Positions 57,196 through 64,000 of a stretch of DNA of 64,000 nucleotides are shown here, one piece after another (the first letter of the stretch is position 1; each line of letters opens with the position of its first letter). The notes below the pieces were generated by a model. That model saw only the letters and a list, made by a program, of their open reading frames with translations, was not told the origin of the DNA and did not search any database. Origin of the DNA: Isoetes taiwanensis. Its lineage: Eukaryota; Streptophyta; Lycopodiopsida; Isoetales; Isoetaceae. The stretch is from positions 31,417,166 to 31,481,165 of the forward strand of contig JAJEKV010000003.1 in NCBI GenBank assembly GCA_021234155.1, written 5' to 3'. The position numbers and the translations under genes are program-made.

Positions 57196-57673
57196 GCCAT
57201 GTTCAACTTGCTTGGCAGTGGCTTTTGAGCCTTTTCCATTGTGACTTGAATAGTCAGCAGGTCCTATTGTCAGTCTATCCTAGTTCTTGGGACAAGTTGG
57301 CAAAGAGGGCTTTCCACTTAGCATCTACTTGGATCATCGGGTCCATCTAGAAGAGTCAAAATCTCCTCATCTTCAAGAGGCAGGTCTTTTCAGATATGCA
57401 AGTGCTTACTGATGCTCGTAGTCGCATTGTAAAGGCGTACAAGTGTTCTTCCTTAAAGGATGACGTCAAGAGTGTCATTTGGGAGCGATATCTTCATATT
57501 CAGGCTTACTCATGGCAAACAGTTGTGCTCGTGGTGATATGTATTCTCTGCTTTTCTGTGTTATGTATGTGGTGGTAGTGTTGCTCTAGTGGACATCTTC
57601 TCCACTGGGTTTTGAGTCCCCCATGTACTCTTTGTATTCATCAAAAAACAAAAACAAAAAAAGAGAGAGAGAA
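57196..57673 (+). mobile_element. 5'-truncated LINE insertion with TSD
   Basis: The 478-bp insert lies between identical 15-bp copies of AAGCACGGGGGAGTG. It encodes, with one stop, the last part of a plant LINE ORF2: WDKLAKRAFHLASTWIIGSI, then K-S-x-N-L-L-I-F and VLTDARSRIVKAYK, the segment after the zf-RVT domain in which the hallmarks are a W-x-W/R-N-L-x-I-F stretch and a following helix. It ends in a 3' untranslated tail (TGTACTCTTTGTATTCATC) and an A-rich run AAAAAACAAAAACAAAAAAAG followed by (AG)n. Severe 5' truncation plus TSD plus A-rich tail is diagnostic of target-primed reverse transcription. Confidence 0.85.
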
Positions 57674-57688
57674 AAGCACGGGGGAGTG
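57674..57688. repeat. target-site duplication, right
   Basis: Second copy of AAGCACGGGGGAGTG, continuous with the pre-insertion sequence ATCCACGACGAATGGG. Confidence 0.9.
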
Positions 57689-58609
57689 ATCCACGACGAA
57701 TGGGTTATTGGAATATGGCAAATATTATGTAAATATTATTCCTAAGGTCACCTAATAATATAAAGGAGTTGAGCTATAACATCAAAATCAAGGTATTTAT
57801 AGAAGAGGTCGAGGCACTATCACTGGGATGATTATTAGTTGAAGGAGCAGCCCATAGATAATATCCTAGATAATATCCCATATGATAAGTCATGTAATCT
57901 AATTAAAGACAAGGAGCTATTTTGATATAAAAAAGGAAACCGCTCGCTAAAAAATGCCAAAGTCGCGGAGAGATCTATAAACAGAACCTAAACTTCGCCA
58001 GAGATATCTCCGCAACCATAGCTTCCATTGAGGCGACTTTACTGCTGGAACCGCCTCGAGCCTAATTTCCGAATTGGGATAGCATATCTCGTAATCCATT
58101 CCTATGAGGGAGTAATGGCCGAAAACGTGACAAGGGGTAAAAAATTACTGCTACAACGACATTACAGATTTGCAATTGCTTTCTGATCTGTGGCTACCTG
58201 GAGTAGTGAGATTAACCTGGAGGGCCACGCCGAGATGCCGTAACTTTGTATTTTCCAAAGGTTCTATCATTTTATTGTGGGTTCTATGATTCGGCACATA
58301 ACAACAACCCAAACATACATGAATCAGATCATATTGTCTCCGGTGAACGTATGAGTGTGGAACCGTGATGTCGTTAGGTTGAGTTTTGAGAGCAGGATTG
58401 GGGTGCCTCTGAATTATCCTGTAATTATTTTCGCCCGTAGGATTCTTTGTGTTGCATGGGTGATGCACAGGCATATCCCGGTGCACCGTCCGCCTTGAGT
58501 ATACATGTTTCTTAGCAACATCACTATTGCTCCTACCTTGATGTTGAGCTTATGAGGCGGCATTCCGGAGGATGTGAGGTGGTTACTAAATTAAAAGTGC
58601 TCCAAAATG
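57689..58609. other. no gene recognised
   Basis: ATAATATCC(T/C)A(G/T)AT repeats and TCTATAAACAGAACC near 57971 could belong to an LTR, but no second copy exists in the window. The minus-strand frame 58486-58151 (111 codons) has no motif. Confidence 0.35.
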
Positions 58610-58632
58610 ACATGAATCTTGTTTGGGGTCTG

Positions 58633-58644
58633 GGTTCGAACTCC
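58633..58644 (+). promoter_or_regulatory. box B-like motif
   Basis: GGTTCGAACTCC fits the RNA polymerase III internal promoter box B. No convincing box A or tRNA fold lies 30-60 bp upstream, and it falls at the LTR-like end of copy B, so it may be coincidental. Confidence 0.25.
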
Positions 58645-60325
58645 TCGAAGACAGCCCTCCGTGGAGGACCCGTGATCTAATCAGAGAGTCCTGGGACTAT
58701 GTCACGCGGGATTTGCTGAAAGAGAAGAAAAAGAAGAGAACAGAACAAATGAGAGAAAGATGATAAGCTTCCTTGATATCAATGATGAAAATACATGAGC
58801 TCTCGCAATAGAGAGAAAACTGAAAGGAGACAAGACTCAAAACTCATCTAAAAACTTATGAGCTAACTCTACTCATATATATAGTACAATGGCCTTGGGC
58901 CCAATATAGACACTGACCGATCTCTGCGTTTCGATTCTCGAAAGGAGGCCTGATTTGCAGGAATATTGGCGGTGCTCTTGAAGTGCTCTAGAATCACGCC
59001 GACGCCGACGCTGGGCGGTGACGGGTCATTACTTGTCCGAAAGGGCGCTTTGTTGATGTACCAAAGGCTTTGATCAAGGCTCGCCGCTTAATCTTCTCAT
59101 GGAGGCTTGGATGTCCGGACCCGTGGGTTGATCGAGGATCTTTGAGCTTGACCTGGTCCGACGATGTGATGAATAGTCCCGCATCAGAGGCACAGATTAA
59201 CACTCCCCCACCAAACGACACCTCGAGTGAAGAAAAGGAGGAAGCTGCCGGAGGGCGGAAGCCATCGGGCCTGAAAGTGATCCTCACGGAGTGAGGACGG
59301 CACCATTATGGTACCGGGCTGATGAGATCTTGGCGGATTGAAGAGCTTGAGGTGTGTTTTGGCCAAGGGCGTGATCAGCATCAATAAGAAAACGAGAGCC
59401 GCACTACGTCTTCGCGCGCCGCGGCATGCCTCAAGAAATGTAATCGACACTCCATGAGGAGACAGTCCGAAGGCCAAAGGCACCGACGCCGCATTTGGAT
59501 TGCAAAGAAAAAATGGGACGCCGCCGATTTAAGGAGCTTAGCAAAATGCATTTGAGGGCAGCGCAAAAAAATCCGCTTTGAAGATGGACGTAAGGATCGT
59601 GAGGTGGAGGCGCTCGCAAGAAGGTGTTGAGACCATGAAGCGCATCCGCTGGCCGCTGCCAACCACGCCATTAGCAATGTAGATCCAATTGGTGGTGTTG
59701 TCCGTAGTAGCACCTTCTTCCCAATGTGATCGGGCGAACAAAACGCGGATCCCACCGAGATCCGCCGAGATCCGAGGTGGTGTCCACCGCATGACCATCC
59801 ATGACCTTGGTCCAAAAAGGAAGGCGCCAATCGAAGTCAGAACCCGGGCGGGAGGTACGCCTGTGGAAGCATAGGGAGAAGGAACCATGCCCGTATGGGC
59901 GGGTTGCCGAAAGCGCCTCCCCCAATTGATCGACAAGATCCGATCAAGTGCCCGACACCAACGATCCCAAAGAGAAGCAGAGAGTCGAGAGTTGACAGAG
60001 GGCTATCCCATCCCGCGGGGACCGCCTTGCTATCCAACGTAGCCTCAGAATCGATTGTAACCAGCCAGGTGCCGCATATAGACTTGTGCATAGGGAAGAT
60101 CTTCTGATGTCCTAGATACTTCCTAATTTGTTGTAGCCGCCCGCCAAGCCGAGAGATAAATGATTGGCAAGCTCGTGCATGTACCCCCGATGAAAAGTTT
60201 TGGTCCGAAAGCAGATCCGCAAGATATGGATTGTTATCCCGGGCACCCATTGCGCAGCGGGGTCACCCCGAAAAGTCGGGCGCGGGCCCATTGCCAAAGT
60301 TTTCCCCGTATCACCCGTATAGAAA

Positions 60326-61225
60326 TCATGAAAGATATAAGCCATGGGCTGAACCACACGGAAAGTGAGAAAGTCCGGATCGGCACAAAGGTATGAGATC
60401 AAAGACAACAAGGGCACAAAGACAACCCTTTGTCTTCAATGGAGAGTTCGCCAACCGGAAAAAAATCAGCACCGCCGCTGGGATATCCACAGGGCCATCA
60501 CCGCATGCCACTTTGAAAGGAAGAGGTGGCGCCGAAAGCAACCACATAATCATGATAGCAGAGGGAGCAGGGAAGTCAACCGGCATTCTTTGAAGAATTG
60601 CACCGGGTCGCCAAGTTTGGCTTGAGCCTCCTCGCCAGACCAATAGCTTGTTGTACCGTTGTTCGAGATCACGGATCCGATTTTCCTTTTCGAGTAGGAG
60701 GCGGATCGGGTCACGGACCCGCTTCGAAGGATTGACCTCGAGGAAGATTTCCCCCGTATTGAGACGGCACCCGCAATCTCCGCCATCGAAGTATTTTCTC
60801 GCCGCACCTCCGTAGTTTCGATCTTGAAGAGAGGTGAGCCGAGAGGTCCGGTAGAAAGCCGAGCCGGCCAAGGAGGCTAATTTGAGCGCCCCGGCCGAAA
60901 GATTTTGAACTTGAGTGCTGAAATTTTCACACGCCCGAAAGTACAAGGCATTGAGTTTAGCAATATCTTCGCCCTGGTACTCGTGAGAGCTGCTTTGGAC
61001 TTGTTGTGCTCCAATAGAGTCTGAATTTCTCGACCGAGCCGAGCCCCGCTGACCGCGAAGTTGGCTGACTTGAGCTTGTGTACTTTTGAGATCCGCATGA
61101 GCCCGTAAGAGAGCTTCATGCTTGTCTTGAAGTTTGGCTTCCAAAGTTGCAACTTGGGCGCTTGCAGCTTGAAGGTCTTGGTGTACCGCATCGAGGCCTC
61201 GAAAGTGCCCGTTGAACCCCGCCAT
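60326..61225 (-). CDS. coiled-coil protein of gag-like element B
   Basis: The longest open frame in the window, 299 codons. Residues ~10-60 have a heptad pattern (LDAVHQDLQAASAQVATLEAK, then LQDKHEALLRAHADLKSTQAQVSQL) predicting a coiled coil. A Ser/Arg-rich linker follows, then residues ~85-140 (AKLNALYFRACENFSTQVQNL). A second helical, charged stretch lies at ~165-195 (RDPIRLLLEKENRIRDLEQRYNKLL). After about residue 200 the frame departs from the reading matched in copy A, so the C-terminus is probably a frameshifted read-through. The protein continues in another frame into AYIFHDFY. A structural gag-type role is inference from position and coiled coil only. Confidence 0.4.
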   Translation of the reverse strand: MAGFNGHFRGLDAVHQDLQAASAQVATLEAKLQDKHEALLRAHADLKSTQAQVSQLRGQRGSARSRNSDSIGAQQVQSSSHEYQGEDIAKLNALYFRACENFSTQVQNLSAGALKLASLAGSAFYRTSRLTSLQDRNYGGAARKYFDGGDCGCRLNTGEIFLEVNPSKRVRDPIRLLLEKENRIRDLEQRYNKLLVWRGGSSQTWRPGAILQRMPVDFPAPSAIMIMWLLSAPPLPFKVACGDGPVDIPAAVLIFFRLANSPLKTKGCLCALVVFDLIPLCRSGLSHFPCGSAHGLYLS

Positions 61226-61938
61226 AAGAGCCGCCTTGGGATTCTTTGTAACTTAAGAGCAGCAGCCTTGAGCATCCCGGCCGATACCGATACAACAACC
61301 GACGAGGGTGTTGTGGTGGTGGAACCGGCCGCTGCCCGGGTTTGGGAGGTTTGGGAAAAATGGTGTGAAGTGGATGGTGTAGCGAGGAAGAGACAAAGGA
61401 CATGAGTGTGACCGTGGTCATGACCGTGGGAAGATGGGCGATGTGCCAACTTGGTGATTGATTGGAAGGGAGCTACCGAGTGGAATTTTGAGAATTTGGT
61501 GGTGTGGGAGGGAAGTAATGACGATGAGGGCTTGAAAGTGCCCTCCCACGTAAACTTCGAAATGGAAGTGGTACCGGCTACGGTCCATTTCTTGGAGAAG
61601 ACGATAGAACATCATTTGGGGCCAATCTATGTGGTGTTTGGAGTGTGTAGCGTTGAGGACCAGTTATAGAAAGGTTTATTGATATGGGTGTTCTTGATAG
61701 AATACCCAAGGAATTTCCGCCACGTAAATTTAACAAAGGTCTCGTGAGGCTTGTCGATATTGGTCGACGATGGACATTGGCATGATAAGCAAAGCGCACC
61801 AAACTCGCGGACATCAATATCCCGTGATAGCGCACCATGATACACAAGGAGTGTGCAAGGGAATATGAAATACCCTCAGAAATCAAGTGTTGAGTCAATG
61901 AAATAGTGGTGCCATCGACCACGCGGGTGTAACCTTTA

Positions 61939-62987
61939 AGGGCCGTTAACAATATTGGCGATGAACCGCCGCGAATCGGGCGTGATTTGGAGCCGGAAGT
62001 TCCATTTGAGAGAATTCGTAAAGCTGGTGTCGCTCAAAATACTTTTTATCGGGGCCAACAAGGGCTTCACCTGAAAGTGGGCGCCAAGAAGGATACAGAT
62101 GCAAAAAGGGCCGGATCCTTGGGAGCAAGAGAGCTTGAAGTGTAGAAAATCTTGGGGCAGCCATGGGAATGATTTGCGTAATCTAAGAGAGATGCCAAAG
62201 GCGGAAGACGAAAGTCGAAAGCACGGAGGATGAAGGCGCAGAGGAACTAAAAGGTTTGTTTTAGGGCGCAATAACCGAGGCTAAGAGGTATGAAGAGTTC
62301 AAACGGAACCGCTGATGATGCCAGTGTCAAAAGATGCGAAGAAGGGGATTGAGAGGCAAAAATTTGGCTAAGTCCCCAAAAACGTAAGGGAGAAGCAATG
62401 AACGGTGAGGATGAGACGGAAAGAAAGATCGATGTGACAGATGGCAAAGGACATCCATTAATGTTCGACGGGCGGGAAAGAAGGAATGGCATTCAATGCC
62501 GGCAACTCGGCGGGATATCATTAAAAGGAATGTGTCGAAGGTACCATGGCTAGATATGCGGCGGAGAACAGATTCTCATTTTAGAAACAAATTTGCATTG
62601 CAAACACGCTGGCGATTTGTGTGATTGGTCCACGCCGACAAGGAGTTCCTCGCCATTATATAAGACGAACCGAGAGAAACGAAGGCATCCGATGGCGCCA
62701 AGATGGCAAAATACCGGCTTGAACGAAGATTGCACCATGCCGACTAACCGCCGAGTGGATCACTTGTAAGATGAATTGTTCGATCTTCGGGCGCCGCCAC
62801 AACCGCGGGCATTCGCATGGACGGCCGGTGTGCCGATGGCTGAACATCCCGACCAAGACCAACGGATGGAGGTGGTTCTCGACCTTCGCCGATCCGGAGC
62901 GTAACCTCTACCATCTCCTCCAAGATCACCTCTCGCCCAACCCTGAGTAGAGGGTTTTTCCTCTTAGGACTTAGTAGATAGGGCTCG
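61939..62987. other. probable gypsy LTR and flank
   Basis: No coding motif. The segment next to the integrase should contain the 3' LTR of the minus-strand gypsy element. Its far border is unknown because no second LTR is in the window. Frames at 62271-61936 and 62492-62247 lack motifs. Confidence 0.35.
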
Positions 62988-62992
62988 AGCCC

Positions 62993-63043
62993 GCTTTTGT
63001 ATATAGGGCGCGGCCCATAGCGAAATAGCTGGGTCGCCCCACA
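62993..63043 (-). repeat. candidate 5' end of gypsy 3' LTR
   Basis: On the minus strand TGTGGGGCGACCCAGC starts at 63043, shortly after the end of the pol-like frame. TATATAC follows (63003-62997), as a TATA box would in U3/R. The polypurine tract is not clear, so the border is tentative. Confidence 0.35.
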
Positions 63044-64000
63044 TTTTGTAAAAAAATCTCCACTATAATATAAGCTACCGCCTTTCTAGTCACTTTCTGG
63101 TGTGTTGATTCTTGAACCGCCTCTTTTTGGATGTTCACTTTCTCGGTGATGAAATGCTTTGAGACGAAAACCATTAACTAATGTAGGTAATGGAGTGCCA
63201 TCTAATTCAAATGAGTTGGAAAACACTTGGTCTAACCACTTGAACAATTTGATAAGGGCCAAGCCAACTAAACTTGAGTTTACCCGAAAAATTTTTGTAC
63301 CGAATCATAAAGAAGAACCAAATCTCCTTGTTTGAATGTTTTTGTCTTCAAACGCTTGTCATGTAAAGATTTTTGCAACTCGTTGTCCATGAAGAACACC
63401 TAATATAAGCATCCCTTCAAGTTCATCCAACTGCTCTAATTGATAGACCCGCTTTTTGAGAGCACCGGTGGATTATGAGCAAGAGCCGCTTGAAAACGGA
63501 GTGTTGGAAGGATGTATTCAAAGGGCATGAGAGCTTCCCCGACCATAAACCAATTTAAAAGGAGGTGACCCGAAAGCAATCTTGAAACAAGTATTGTAGG
63601 CCCAAAGAACAAGAGGGAAGTTTTGTCCCGCCAACTGCATGGGAAGCCACCACAAATTTTCTTGAGAATGGTGACCGAGTTTTGTTGGTGCTTTCTCGCC
63701 AACCCATTGCCTTGAGGATAGTAAGGTGTGCTCTTGTGATGATGTATCAAGAGATAATCCGGCCGCCTTTTGATAGTATGATTGATGAAATGAACACCAC
63801 TGGCCACCGACCAGCCCGCGGGGCAGCCAATCGCTGATAATTTGTTGATAGAGGACTCGAAATGCGGCTTCGCAGCAGCAGTTGTTGTCCGGAAGTGCAC
63901 AAGCTTCCGCCCATTTGGTGGCGTGAGTCGCGAGAACCGAATGTATCGCACGAAAGTGTGCCGCCGCAGAGGATCTATAGGTCCCACAAAGTCCATTCCC
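63044..64000 (-). pseudogene. Ty3/gypsy integrase, C-terminal part
   Basis: Minus-strand reading from the right edge: MDFVGPIDP, RYI, a degenerate DxATKW region, GVHFINHTIKR, LIHHHKSTPYYPQGNGLA (catalytic Glu block, here followed by RKHQQ instead of E-x-N), VTILKKICGGFP, FKLVYG-like FMVGEALMPFEYILPTLRF and ALAHNPPVL, then in another frame DELEGMLILGV-like, KTFKQGDLVLL-like and the post-integrase KLSWLGPYQ-like region with HYLH and RLKAFH-like words down to about 63180. This is the integrase core and C-terminal domain of a plant gypsy polyprotein; frameshifts show it is degenerate. The rest of pol lies beyond the window. Confidence 0.8.

Larger units (their letters stand above)
58610..61938 (-). 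mobile_element. gag-like retroelement, copy B
   Basis: Inverted partner of 20516-23838, better preserved. Reading leftward: GYTRVVDGTTISLTQHLISE (61938-61880), LMVRYHGI..MSASLVRFAYHANVH, the coiled-coil frame from 61225, AYIFHDFYTGDTGKT (about 60345-60300), TFRGDPAAQWVPGI, TKTFHRGYMHELANHL, IFPMHKSICGTW, MVPSPYAS near 59890, WEEGATTDNTTNWIYIANGVV (59730-59670), a basic tail, and the LTR-like end (58890-58610). No RT or integrase is seen. The pair has similar extents on opposite strands 35 kb apart, so two independent insertions or one inverted duplication are possible. Confidence 0.55.

Noticed and set aside
58630..58700. tRNA gene near GGTTCGAACTCC
   Set aside because: No acceptor stem or anticodon arm can be formed around the box B-like motif.
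59381..59830. 149-codon minus-strand frame as an independent gene
   Set aside because: It lies out of frame with the reading conserved between copies A and B of the gag-like element.

Overview
The window looks like a repeat-dominated intergenic tract of a large plant genome. This rests on four things: plant-type Ty1/copia, Ty3/gypsy and LINE fragments; a degenerate plant carboxylesterase; a plant-type actin exon with its intron border; and GT-AG splice borders in the few better-preserved coding stretches. The DUF7869-like fragment at the left edge and the LINE type are what I would expect in a fern, lycophyte or bryophyte, but I cannot name a species. I see no intact gene, rRNA, tRNA or CRISPR array. 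Almost all coding matter is broken by stops and frameshifts.

Layout. 1-1.2 kb: decayed DUF7869-domain gene (+). 3.6-4.25 kb: palindrome-rich low-complexity repeat. 4.9-6.6 kb: 157-bp tandem array interrupted by an antisense, 5'-truncated LINE with a (TTCC)n tail. 6.7-11.5 kb: an inverted structure made of two minisatellite arrays in opposite orientation around three tandem copies of an ~800-bp unit. 11.9-12.6 kb: TIR element. 14.0-14.6 and 19.8-20.5 kb: two copies of a dispersed repeat. 16.0-17.5 kb: the same minisatellite again, with a change of orientation inside it. 20.5-23.8 kb (+) and 58.6-61.9 kb (-): two copies of an unclassified retroelement-like unit with a gag-like segment and a coiled coil. 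23.8-26.1 and 37.4-39.6 kb: a duplicated ~2.2-kb segment carrying a carboxylesterase (CXE/GID1-like) pseudogene between direct repeats. 28.6-37.3 kb: three tandem ~2.15-2.36-kb units, each carrying the copia RNase H end on the minus strand. Comparing the units reveals three clean insertions: 240 bp, a 1.63-kb (TTCC)n-tailed retroposon and a 317-bp MITE. 39.4-41.3 kb: LINE endonuclease plus reverse transcriptase remnant. 41.4-42.2 kb: G/T-rich tandem array. 42.3-43.3 kb: fourth minisatellite array. 45.8-46.4 kb: ACAACATG-rich repeat. 49.4-50.2 kb (-): exons of an unidentified spliced gene. 50.44-50.73 kb (+): actin exon-2 fragment. 57.18-57.69 kb: 5'-truncated LINE with a 15-bp target-site duplication. 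63-64 kb (-): Ty3/gypsy integrase running off the window.

The parts do not form a pathway; they record nested insertion and duplication. Most useful for follow-up are the minisatellite family in inverted arrangements, the inverted pair of gag-like elements, the captured carboxylesterase sharing one inactivating stop in both copies, insertions dated by empty sites in sister repeats, and a recurrent CAG-to-CGT type difference between repeat copies that may be a sequencing artefact at CHG methylation sites. All identifications are by eye from translated motifs; no search was run.
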